A DNA stretch of 64,000 nt from Planctomycetota bacterium (lineage in GTDB: Bacteria; Planctomycetota; UBA1135; GCA-002686595): the NCBI GenBank assembly GCA_016872795.1, contig VGYZ01000002.1, positions 1 to 64,000 on the forward strand, read 5' to 3'. How positions within the stretch are numbered: the stretch's first letter is position 1; each line of letters starts with the position of its first letter. A program made the translations under genes and the position numbers. The notes under the pieces were generated by a model that was given only the letters and a program-made list of their open reading frames with translations, was not told where the DNA came from and ran no database searches. Positions 1 through 7,249 of this stretch are shown here, in pieces.

Positions 1-233
1 CCGGTGAGACCTTCGGCGAGATCGAGTCGGTCAAGGCCGTCAGCGACCTGTACGCGCCGATCGCCGGCGAAGTGCTCGAGATCAACGCCGCCATCGAGGA
101 TCACCTCGAGATCCTCTCCAAGGACCCTTGGGGCGCGGGTTGGATCATCAAGGTCAAGCCGGACAGCAAAAAGCTCGACGGACTGATGGACGCGGCGGAA
201 TACGAGAAGTTCGTCGCCTCGAAGAAGCACTAG
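1..233 (+). CDS. gcvH: Glycine cleavage system H protein, 3' part
   Basis: The 5' end lies outside the window; 76 codons remain in the frame starting at base 3. GcvH carries a lipoyl arm that shuttles aminomethyl and reducing equivalents between the P, T and L proteins of glycine cleavage. The visible sequence holds the lipoylation motif ESVKAVSDLYAPIAG, with the modified lysine about 11 residues from the window edge, and the family C-terminus (LSKDPWGAGWIIKV). A lipoate-ligase gene follows 33 bp after the stop on the same strand, consistent with an enzyme that modifies this protein. Identification is secure; only the start is missing. Confidence 0.95.
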   Translation, partial: GETFGEIESVKAVSDLYAPIAGEVLEINAAIEDHLEILSKDPWGAGWIIKVKPDSKKLDGLMDAAEYEKFVASKKH

Positions 234-266
234 TCGCGCGCGCCTCTCGCGCGAGCCTCGACCGCC

Positions 267-995
267 GTGGAAACGTGGCGCCTCGTCACGACCTGGAACG
301 CTCAACCCGCGTTCAACCTCGGCCTCGACGAGGCGCTGCTCGAGTCCTCCGGGGCACCGGTGACGGTGCGCTTCTACTCCTGGAAGCCGGGCGCGCTCTC
401 GCTCGGCTACTTCCAGCGCCGCGCCGATGTCCCCGCGGCGGCGGACGCGCGCGCCGTGCTGCGGCGCTTCACGGGCGGCGGCGCGATCCACCACCAGCGC
501 GAGCTCACCTTCTCGATCGCCGCCGATGTGGAGCACCCGCTCTACCGCGGACCGATCGCGGAGTCCTACGCGCGCGTGCACGCCGCCGTGGCGCGCGCGC
601 TCGCGACCTTTGGCGTGACCGCCGAGCTGCGCGGCGAACGCACGCTCGCGAGTGAGCGCGAGGGCACGGGCATGTGCTTCCACAAGTCCTCGCCGCTCGA
701 CCTCGTGTGGAACGAGCGCAAGGGCGTCGGCTCGGCCCAGCGCCGCTCGAAGGGCCGCGTGCTGCACCATGGCTCGATCAAGCTCGGCACAACGCCGCTC
801 GAAGGCGACATCGCCACCCTCGAGCATGTTGCCCGCGGCCTCGAGCCCGAGAGCTTCGCGCCCGCGCTGCGCGAGGCCTTCGAGGTCCAGTTCGGCGTGC
901 GCCTCGCCGCCGATGTGCCCGACGCTCTCGAGCGCGGCCGCGCCAAGGAGCTCGCGCTGCGCTTCGCCTCGGAGGAGTTCCTGCGCCGCCGCTGA
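267..995 (+). CDS. lplA: Lipoate-protein ligase A family protein
   Basis: This 242-residue protein belongs to the biotin/lipoate A/B ligase fold. Visible motifs are RRFTGGGAIHH (about 66-76), matching the substrate-binding RRxTGGGxVxH loop, and NERKGVGSAQRR (about 149-160), whose lysine matches the conserved Lys of LplA; LHHGSI follows. The family attaches lipoate or octanoate to lysines of lipoyl domains. It is shorter than E. coli LplA (about 337 residues) and lacks the C-terminal accessory domain, like single-domain ligases and octanoyltransferases (LplJ/LipM types), so octanoyl transfer is an alternative role. The start is GTG. Its position after gcvH makes GcvH the likely substrate. Its stop directly abuts a decayed sulfatase remnant. 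Confidence 0.88.
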   Translation: METWRLVTTWNAQPAFNLGLDEALLESSGAPVTVRFYSWKPGALSLGYFQRRADVPAAADARAVLRRFTGGGAIHHQRELTFSIAADVEHPLYRGPIAESYARVHAAVARALATFGVTAELRGERTLASEREGTGMCFHKSSPLDLVWNERKGVGSAQRRSKGRVLHHGSIKLGTTPLEGDIATLEHVARGLEPESFAPALREAFEVQFGVRLAADVPDALERGRAKELALRFASEEFLRRR

Positions 996-2203
996 GGCGC
1001 TCGCGCGCGATGTGCCGCTCCTGCAGGAACGCCTGCGCGAGCACGGCTACCGCACGGGCGCGATCGTCGGCAACTGGGTGCTCGGTGACACTCGCTCGGG
1101 ACTCGCGCGCGGCTTCGACCTGTGGTGCGAGAGCCTGCCCCAGCGCGGCGGCGTGCCGCCGGACCTCGTGCCGGAGCGCACGGCGACTTCGCTCACGGAC
1201 GCGGCCCTCGTCGCGCTCGGGCTCGCCAGCCCGCCTGACGCGGAGTTCGAGCCGCGCACGGCGCTCGTTGACGGCGGGCAGCCGTGGTTCCTGAGGCTGC
1301 ATTACATGGATCCCCACGGCGCCTACCAGCCGCCCGAGCGGTTCGTCGCGCCCGCGAGCGGCGAGCTCGTGAGCCTCGAGCCAGCGGGCTCGCGCCAGCG
1401 CGTGGCGCGCCACAATGTGCCCGCGGAGGCGTGGCTCGATGCCGACACATTCGACGCCGCTCGGGTGCGCGCGCGCTACGACGGCGAAGTGCGCCATCTC
1501 GACGCGGAGCTCGGGCGGCTCCTCGACGCACTGCGCTCGAGCGGGCTGCTCGACAGCACCGTCGTCGTGCTGACCGCCGATCACGGCGAGAGCCTCGGGG
1601 AGCAGGAGTACTTCTTCGAGCACGGTGCGAATGCCGCCGAGAGCACGATCCACATGCCGTTCCTCTTGCGCGCTCCGACATTCCCCGCCGGCGAGCGTCG
1701 CACGCCGCTCTCGCTGGTCGATGTGACGCCGACGCTGCTCGACCTGCTCGCTCTGCCGCCCCTCTCGGCCGCTCCCTCGCCCGTGCGCGGCGAGTCCGTG
1801 CTCGATGCGCTGCGTCCTGGGACCCACGCGCGCTCGGCCGCTCTTCAGCGAGAAGGTCGAGCGCGCGGACCTCGACGGCGTCCTGCAGCAAAAAGCCGTG
1901 CGCCTGGGGGACTGGAAGCTCGTGCGCAGCCTCGCGACGCGCACCGCGCCCACGGGCGAGCGCGAGCTCGCGCCGCTCAAGGAGGAGCTGTTCGACCTCT
2001 CCGGCCCCGGTGGCGAGGACTGGGACCTCTCGGCGGTGAAGCCCGCCGGAGCCCCGCTGGCGGAGCTGCGCCGTGCGCTCGACGCCTTCGTCGCCGACGA
2101 TCCGGACCTCGCGCAGCTCGGCGCGCGCCTGCGCAGCGGCCGGGAGCGGCTCGAGGCCGACGACCCGCAGGCGGCGCGCGCCCTGCGGGCGCTGGGCTAC
2201 TAG
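996..2203 (+). pseudogene. Sulfatase remnant, 5'-truncated and frameshifted
   Basis: Sulfatase (alkaline phosphatase superfamily) sequence starts right after the lplA stop at the mid-protein stretch LQERLREHGYRTGAIVGN. It continues through FLRLHYMDPHGAY and the metal-site block LTADHGESLGE (about 1570-1605) to about 1830. From about 1830 the homology continues in the next frame (PLFSEKVERADLDG ... KAVRLGDWKLV) and stops at 2203. The first 90 or so residues of a normal sulfatase are absent, including the signal peptide, the first Asp pair and the C/S-x-P-x-R nucleophile, and no credible start exists. Truncation plus a one-base shift make this a pseudogene; an assembly error could explain the shift but not the missing half. 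Confidence 0.8.
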
Positions 2204-2246
2204 GGCTCGCGGTGGGGCGGCTCGAGGACGGCGGGCGTCGAGCCAG

Positions 2247-2267
2247 CGATCCCCACGGCGGGGATCG
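2247..2267. other. Small perfect inverted repeat
   Basis: An 8-bp perfect stem (CGATCCCC / GGGGATCG) encloses a 5-base loop, 44 bp after the sulfatase remnant. It has no T-run, so it is at most a weak transcription-end or RNA-stabilising hairpin. Nothing else is seen between 2204 and 2362. Confidence 0.35.
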
Positions 2268-2362
2268 AAACAGCTTGGCTCCCGCGAGGGGGAAGGCTCT
2301 CGCCCGTCCGCCTCCCCTTCAGCGCCCTCGCTACCGGGCCACCCACGCCCGAGGGCGCAAAA

Positions 2363-2436
2363 TGGTTACCCCGCATGGATTCGAACCATGAATGAGAGAA
2401 CCAGAATCTCTAGTGTTACCGTTACACCACGGGGTA
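2363..2436 (-). tRNA. tRNA-Gln (anticodon CTG)
   Basis: Read on the minus strand, this 74-base gene folds as a cloverleaf. The acceptor stem is TACCCCG/CGGGGTA, the D arm GTGTAACGGTAAC, and the anticodon stem AGAGA/TCTCT holds the loop TTCTGGT (anticodon CTG, bases 2404-2402). The T arm carries the standard GGTTCGAATCC. A 3' ACCA is encoded. The U1-A72 acceptor pair and the D-arm sequence are typical of bacterial tRNA-Gln. It lies 22 bp from a second tRNA-Gln gene and is probably co-transcribed with it. Confidence 0.93.
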
Positions 2437-2458
2437 GCGCGTAGACTCGGAGGGGGGG

Positions 2459-2529
2459 TTACCCGACCTGGATTCGAACCAGGAACGAGAGGACCAAAAC
2501 CTCTTGTGTTGCCGTTACACCATCGGGTA
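2459..2529 (-). tRNA. tRNA-Gln (anticodon TTG)
   Basis: This is the upstream member of the minus-strand tRNA pair. The acceptor stem is TACCCGA/TCGGGTA and the anticodon stem AGAGG/CCTCT holds the loop TTTTGGT (anticodon TTG, bases 2497-2495). The T loop TTCGAAT is canonical. After the discriminator A the template reads CCC, so the 3' CCA is not encoded and must be added by a nucleotidyltransferase, unlike its neighbour. Together the two genes cover both Gln codons. Confidence 0.93.
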
Positions 2530-2660
2530 GCCGAAGGGGCGAGGATTGAACCAGCCGCAAGGGCCCGCGTCAATCGTCCTGCCGCTGCGAGGGGCTGGGG
2601 AACTGCCCACGCTGAGCCCGCCAGGTCATCCGGCCGAGCCCTGCCGAGCCCGCTCCCCGG

Positions 2661-3914
2661 CTAGCGTGAGGCCAGTCGCACGAGGTTGAGCGCCATGTGG
2701 GCGGCGTAGCGCCGGATCGAGGCTCGATCGACGGACGGGAAGCGCTGCTCGAAGGCTTCGAGACGGCCCGCTTGCCACAGGCCGAACCAGACCAGCCCCA
2801 CAGGCTTCTCCGGCGTCCCGCCAGTGGGTCCGGCCACGCCCGTGATCGAGAGCGCGAAGTCCGCGCCCGAGCGCTCGGCTGCACCCTGTGCGAGCGCCAA
2901 CGCCACCTCGCGACTCACCGCGCCGTGGCGCTCGATCAGGCTGGGATCGACGCCCAAGGCGCTCACCTTGGACTCGTTCGAGTAAGCCACCCAACCGGCC
3001 TCGAAGACGCGGCTCGCCCCAGCGATGTCCGTCAGGAGTTCCGCCACGAGCCCGCCCGTGCAGGACTCGGCCACGGCGAGCGTCGCGCCACGCTCGGCGA
3101 GCTGCCTCACGACTGCCGCGCCGGGGCGCGGGTCGTCCTCGGAGTAGAGCTCCTCGGCGAAGCGCGCGCGCACCTCCGCGGCACGGGCCTCGACCTGCGC
3201 GCGCGCGCCCTCGACGCTCTCGCCCTTGCCGAGCAGGGTCACCTTCAGGATGCCGGTGTGCGCCGTGACGCCCATCAGCGGCGTGGCTCCGCGCGCCATC
3301 CAGTCGCCCGCGCGGTCCGAGAAGGCGCTCTCGGGCAACCCCAGCATGTAGAACGAGTGCCGCACGATGCCCTGTCCTTGACCGCAGGTCGAGCGCAGCC
3401 ACGGCAGGAGCTCGCGCCGCAGCATGTCCTGCATCTCGTGCGGCGGTCCGGGCAGGACGCACAGCGTGCCGCCGTCGATCCACACGCGGAAGCCCGGCGC
3501 GGTGCCCACGGCGTTCGGCATGACCTGCGCGCCGCGCGGGAACCAGGCCTGACGCTCGTTCGACTCGGGCATCGCGCGCGCTCGGCGCATGTAGCTCTCG
3601 CGCAGCGCCGCGAGCAGCGCCTCGTTGCGTTCGAGCGGCACACCGGCGGCCGCGGCGGCAGCCTCGCGCGTCACATCGTCGAGGGTCGGCCCGATGCCGC
3701 CCGTGCACACCACCAGCTGGTAGCGCGCGCACAGGTCGTAGAACGCGCTCTCCAGGTCGCCCTTGCGATCGCCGAGCACGACGAAGCGGTCGACCACGAT
3801 GCCGAGCTCCGCGAGCGCGACCGCGATCGCGCCCGAGTTGCTGTCGGGGTAGTCGCCGGCGAGCAGCTCGTCCCCCACCGCGACGCAGGCCGCACGCCTC
3901 ACCTCACCGAGCAT
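2661..3914 (-). CDS. cinA: CinA: competence/damage-inducible protein, NMN amidohydrolase
   Basis: This 417-residue protein has the full two-domain CinA architecture. The N-terminal half is a MoaB/Mog-like fold (ACVAVGDELLAGDYPDSNS, then VVCTGGIGPTLDDVT near 69-83). The C-terminal half is a PncC-type amidase (TLAVAESCTGGLVAELLTDIAGAS, near 275, with AYSNESK). The family hydrolyses nicotinamide mononucleotide to nicotinate mononucleotide in pyridine nucleotide salvage, and the N-terminal domain is linked to ADP-ribose hydrolysis. ATG start. It lies 15 bp downstream of tatC on the same strand and is probably in the same transcript. Confidence 0.93.
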   Translation of the reverse strand: MLGEVRRAACVAVGDELLAGDYPDSNSGAIAVALAELGIVVDRFVVLGDRKGDLESAFYDLCARYQLVVCTGGIGPTLDDVTREAAAAAAGVPLERNEALLAALRESYMRRARAMPESNERQAWFPRGAQVMPNAVGTAPGFRVWIDGGTLCVLPGPPHEMQDMLRRELLPWLRSTCGQGQGIVRHSFYMLGLPESAFSDRAGDWMARGATPLMGVTAHTGILKVTLLGKGESVEGARAQVEARAAEVRARFAEELYSEDDPRPGAAVVRQLAERGATLAVAESCTGGLVAELLTDIAGASRVFEAGWVAYSNESKVSALGVDPSLIERHGAVSREVALALAQGAAERSGADFALSITGVAGPTGGTPEKPVGLVWFGLWQAGRLEAFEQRFPSVDRASIRRYAAHMALNLVRLASR

Positions 3915-3929
3915 CGCGCGCTCCCACGC

Positions 3930-4829
3930 TCACGCCGCGCCCGCGCTGAAGTCGCGCGACTTGGGAATGAACCAGGTCCACAGCAGGCCCACCTCGTACA
4001 GCAGGATCATCGGGCCCGCCGCGAGGAACTGCGTGATCGGGTCCGGCGGAGTGAGGATGCCACCGACGATGAACGCCACGAGGATGAAGTAGGGCCGGAA
4101 GCGCGCGAGGCTGCGGCGCTCGACGATCCCGACCTTGACGAGCAGGTACATCACCACCGGCAGTTGGAACATCAGGCCGAGCGCGAGCGTGACGGCCTGC
4201 AGCCAGTCGAGATAGGGCGCCACCGACGCGATGTAGTCCACTTTCTCCGGCGCGAACACCGTCACCATGAACTTGAAGCCAAACGGGCACATCACATAGT
4301 AGCCGAACAGCACGCCGACCACGAAGAGCCCCACGGTGATCGGGAAGAACTTCAGGATCGCGCGGCGTTCGTTGGGGTAGAGCCCGGCGGCGACGAACTG
4401 CCACAGCTGCCACAGCAGGATCGGCATGCCGAGCACGAGCGCGGCGATGATGCAGATGCGCATCACGACCGAAAAGCCGTCGCCGACGCCAACGAGCGTC
4501 ATGCGCTGGGAGACGGTGAATTCGGCCTGCAGGCGATTGTCGGCGGGATCCTCGACCTCGAAGTACTTCGTGCGCGGCGTGTCGGGCGCCGTCGTGCGCT
4601 CTTCGAGGAGCAACGCTTCGTACTTGGCGCGCTGCTCGAGGTCGACCTCGGCCAGCACGTCGTACATCGGCCGCGCGACGATGTCGAAGATCGGGTCGTA
4701 GAAGTAGAAGGCGACGAAGAAGGCCACCACCACCGCGATCGCGCCGCGGAAGAGGCGCGTGCGGAGCTCGCGCAGGTGCTCGCCCAGCGACATGCGCGTG
4801 TGCTGGAACGGGTCATCGTCCTCGGCCAT
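3930..4829 (-). CDS. tatC: Twin-arginine translocase subunit TatC
   Basis: TatC is the signal-peptide receptor of the Tat pathway, a six-helix inner-membrane protein that exports folded proteins. The sequence has the family N-terminus (MSLGEHLRELRTRLF), TM1, the motif FSVVMRICIIAALVLGMPILLWQLWQFVAAGL, and the closing helices ending FIPKSRDF. The ATG at 4829 (MAEDDDPF) is preferred over a GTG at 4853, giving 299 residues. The first periplasmic loop, about residues 45-125, is longer than in E. coli TatC and rich in charged residues (LEQRAKYEALLLEERTT). cinA follows. No tatA/B gene is visible here. Confidence 0.93.
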   Translation of the reverse strand: MAEDDDPFQHTRMSLGEHLRELRTRLFRGAIAVVVAFFVAFYFYDPIFDIVARPMYDVLAEVDLEQRAKYEALLLEERTTAPDTPRTKYFEVEDPADNRLQAEFTVSQRMTLVGVGDGFSVVMRICIIAALVLGMPILLWQLWQFVAAGLYPNERRAILKFFPITVGLFVVGVLFGYYVMCPFGFKFMVTVFAPEKVDYIASVAPYLDWLQAVTLALGLMFQLPVVMYLLVKVGIVERRSLARFRPYFILVAFIVGGILTPPDPITQFLAAGPMILLYEVGLLWTWFIPKSRDFSAGAA

Positions 4830-4888
4830 GGACGCAGGAATGTAACGGCGCACGGCTCCGCGGCGAGCGCGCCTTTCACGAAGCCACG

Positions 4889-4933
4889 AAAAAGCCGCAC
4901 GGGCGAGCCCCCGAGAGGGGCCCGCCCGTGCGG
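4889..4933 (-). terminator. Intrinsic terminator after the coiled-coil membrane gene
   Basis: An inverted repeat pairs 4895-4905 (CCGCACGGGCG) with 4923-4933. It continues inward with GCCCC/GGGGC after one mismatch and closes on a loop at 4912-4916. On the minus strand it is followed by TTTTT (4893-4889). A roughly 16-bp GC-rich stem plus a U-run is a textbook Rho-independent terminator for the gene ending at 4974, and it insulates that gene from tatC. Confidence 0.85.
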
Positions 4934-4973
4934 AGCGTCGCTCGCCAGAGGGCAGCGAGCCGAGGAGGCGCGA

Positions 4974-6221
4974 CTAGAACTTGAAGTACGCGCGCAGGTC
5001 CTTGATCGGCACGATCTGGGTGCCCTGCGACTCGGCGTTCTTGTACACCGGCAGATCGTTCGCCGGCAGCGGCGTCTCGAGCGCCTGACCGTCGGCGTCG
5101 ACGAACAGCTCCGCGCCCACGATCAGGTAGTCCGAGTCGGGGCCGAGGGTCGGCTGCACGGTGATGCCAATGTTCGAGAGCAGCACCTTGAGCTCGGTCT
5201 CGTTGAACTGGCCCGAGAAGCGGCCGCAGAGCACCGCGGTGCGCTCGCTCTTGGGGTCGTACACCGGGTTGTAGACGATGTCGCCCTCGACGATCGGGTC
5301 GAAGCGGTCGGCGACATTCGTGAAGGTCACCTCGGCCATGGTGGGCTGCACCTGAGTGACTTCCGCCCAGCCCTTGAGCTTCTGGGAGCCGATCTTGCCC
5401 GACACGACGCGGAAGCGCGTGCCGCGGGCGAGACGCTGGTTGGAGCCGATGTCGATCCAGCCGAGCGCGAGGTCCTTGGAGACCGAGAGCACCTTGCCGT
5501 CGGCGGCCTCGGGCTCCTTCTGGAAGGCGAGCGCCTTGGTGATGGCCTTCATGCGCGTCTGGGCGGCGAGGCGCTCGTCCTCGAACTTGCGGCTGTTGGC
5601 TTCGATGGTGTTGCGGGACTCGCGCAGCTGAGCATCGAGCTCGTTGCGCTGGCTCTGCAGCGAGGCGACGCGCGACTCGAGCTCCGCCTGGCGCTGGGCC
5701 GCGGTGTTCTGCTCGTCGGCGACCTGCTTCTGCAGGTTCGAGATCTCCGAGTCCTTGCCGCGCAGGGCCTCGCGCAGGCCGCGCTCGAGCGCTTCCTTCT
5801 CGCCCTCGAGGGTGCGGATGGAATCGTTCAGAGTCGCGATCGTGCGCTGCTGGGACAGGTAGGCGTCCTTGGCCTTGGGCAGGGCGAGCTCGACCGTCTT
5901 GATGTCGTCGCCCATGTTCGGGAAGTTGGCCTTCCAGTCGCCGAAGCTGAGCTTCATCTGCTCGAGGTTCGTGTTGGCGGCCGCGGCGTCGGCGGGCGAC
6001 CAGCCGACCACTTCCGACAGGCGCACGCGCGCTTCGGCGCTGGCTTGGTCGCGCTCGGCGATCTCCGCCTTTTCCTTGGCGGTGGCCTCGGCGCGCTGGC
6101 GGAACATCTCGGCTTCGCTCGAGGTGCTCCACGCCATCACGACGCCGATGATGAAGAGCACCAGGAAAACAACCAGCCAAATGACATGGACGCGGGCAGC
6201 TCCGCGGCGGGAACGGTTCAT
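4974..6221 (-). CDS. Membrane-anchored coiled-coil protein, unknown function
   Basis: I do not recognise a family. The 415-residue protein has a basic N-terminus (MNRSRRGAARVHVIW) and one transmembrane helix (about 13-30). A long heptad-rich coiled coil follows (about 35-250), rich in Q, E, R and A, for example SLQSQRNELDAQLRESRNTI. A globular C-terminal half contains two beta-rich repeats (about 265-400). The anchored helix suggests it faces the periplasm. The ATG at 6221 is chosen because AAGGA lies 9 bases upstream; an ATG two codons earlier (6227) is too close to that site. Its own terminator follows, so it is probably monocistronic. It may be a structural or scaffolding envelope protein. 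Confidence 0.75.
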   Translation of the reverse strand: MNRSRRGAARVHVIWLVVFLVLFIIGVVMAWSTSSEAEMFRQRAEATAKEKAEIAERDQASAEARVRLSEVVGWSPADAAAANTNLEQMKLSFGDWKANFPNMGDDIKTVELALPKAKDAYLSQQRTIATLNDSIRTLEGEKEALERGLREALRGKDSEISNLQKQVADEQNTAAQRQAELESRVASLQSQRNELDAQLRESRNTIEANSRKFEDERLAAQTRMKAITKALAFQKEPEAADGKVLSVSKDLALGWIDIGSNQRLARGTRFRVVSGKIGSQKLKGWAEVTQVQPTMAEVTFTNVADRFDPIVEGDIVYNPVYDPKSERTAVLCGRFSGQFNETELKVLLSNIGITVQPTLGPDSDYLIVGAELFVDADGQALETPLPANDLPVYKNAESQGTQIVPIKDLRAYFKF

Positions 6222-6552
6222 GGACATCGATCCTTGCGGTCGTCGGGGGAGGCCTAGGGGGCTCCCGGAGGGTTCCGGAGGGGGTGGGACGATCGGACGC
6301 CGCGCGGGCGCCCGCAGGGGCTCACGGGGTCCGGCCCTGCGGGAGGTCCGGACTGGCCGTTGGGGCGTGTGGTGATACCCGAACAGCGGGTGGCGCGGCA
6401 AGGGAGAACCCGGGGTCCCTTGACCGTTCCGGCGCGCTCCCTAGGCTCCTCGCAGCCTGCAGGTCGGTTCCCGGGGGCCCTTGGAAGAGCCTTCGGGGCG
6501 AGGGCTATCCCACCGAGCGCCTGCGGTTTCCACCGTCGGGATCCCTGTTCGC
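6222..6552. other. Divergent intergenic region (331 bp)
   Basis: This region separates the minus-strand coiled-coil gene from coaE on the plus strand and should hold both promoters. It contains a 9-bp inverted repeat (CCCGCAGGG at 6311-6319 with CCCTGCGGG at 6335-6343). It also contains one plausible plus-strand promoter, annotated separately. No small gene or tRNA is evident; the open frames here lack coding character. Confidence 0.6.
6420..6447 (+). promoter_or_regulatory. Candidate sigma70-type promoter for coaE/rho
   Basis: TTGACC (6420-6425) and TAGGCT (6442-6447) are separated by 16 bases, about 105 bp before the coaE start. The -35 box matches 5 of 6 consensus bases; the -10 is a weak, GC-tolerant match. 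This rests only on sequence resemblance. Confidence 0.35.
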
Positions 6553-7188
6553 GTGAGCGCCTCGAACTCCCCCACCCCGCCGCCGCCGCTGCTCCTCGGA
6601 GTTCTCGGCGGCATCGCCTCGGGCAAGTCCGAGGTCGCGCGGCTGCTCGCCGGCGCCGAGGGCCGGGTGCTCGACGCGGACGCGCTCGCCCACGCGGAGC
6701 TGGAGGCGAGCGACACGCGCGAGTGGCTCGGTGCGCGCTTTGGGCCCGCGCTGATCGCCGGCGGGCGCGTCGACCGCGCCGCGCTCGCCGCCGCGGTGTT
6801 CGCCGACCCCGCCGCGCGAGCCGAGCTCGAGGCCCGCGTCCATCCGCGCGTCCGCGCGGCCCTGCGCGGGGGCCTCGTGGCCGCCCAAAGGGAGCGCGTG
6901 CCGCGCGTGGTGCTCGATGTGCCGCTGCTCTTGGAGAACGAGGCCGAGCACGGGCTCACCGCGCTGTGCGACGCGCTGGTCTTCGTCGATGCGGATGCTA
7001 AGGTGCGCGACGCACGAGCGGTGGCCCGGCGCGGCTGGGCCAGCGGCGAGCTCGAGCGTCGCGAGGCGCTCCAGCTGCCGCTCGCGACGAAACGCGACCG
7101 CGCGGACTTCGTGATCCGCAACGAAGGCGACCTCGACGAGCTGCGCGCAGCCGTCGGGCGCGTTCTCGTGGCACTCGCGTCCCGCTAG
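6553..7188 (+). CDS. coaE: Dephospho-CoA kinase
   Basis: This enzyme catalyses the last step of coenzyme A synthesis, phosphorylating the 3'-OH of dephospho-CoA with ATP. The protein shows the P-loop GVLGGIASGKSEVA (about 16-29), LDADALAH, the lid stretch RRGWASGELERREALQ, and the C-terminal block ADFVIRNEGDLDELRAAV typical of CoaE. The length of 211 residues from the GTG at 6553 fits the family (about 200). The open frame extends upstream to 6481, but that part has no homology character. rho starts 61 bp downstream on the same strand, and the two may be co-transcribed. Confidence 0.9.
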   Translation: MSASNSPTPPPPLLLGVLGGIASGKSEVARLLAGAEGRVLDADALAHAELEASDTREWLGARFGPALIAGGRVDRAALAAAVFADPAARAELEARVHPRVRAALRGGLVAAQRERVPRVVLDVPLLLENEAEHGLTALCDALVFVDADAKVRDARAVARRGWASGELERREALQLPLATKRDRADFVIRNEGDLDELRAAVGRVLVALASR

Positions 7189-7249
7189 CCCTGGACTCCG
7201 ACCGGGCCGCTCCCCAACCAGCGTCGAGCGCACCTCCCCCATCCCAAGC

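Noticed and set aside
267-2203. A lipoate ligase/sulfatase fusion protein
   Set aside because: The two lie in different frames and the ligase has its own stop at 993-995; no single reading frame joins them.
2697-6257. A plus-strand open frame of about 1,186 codons opposite cinA, tatC and the coiled-coil gene
   Set aside because: It is an antisense shadow caused by high G+C; the minus-strand frames show clear CinA and TatC motifs and the plus-strand frame has no domain character.
6311-6343. Inverted repeat in the coaE upstream region as a riboswitch or terminator
   Set aside because: A single 9-bp stem with a 15-base loop, no T-run and no conserved aptamer features; chance is likely at this G+C content.
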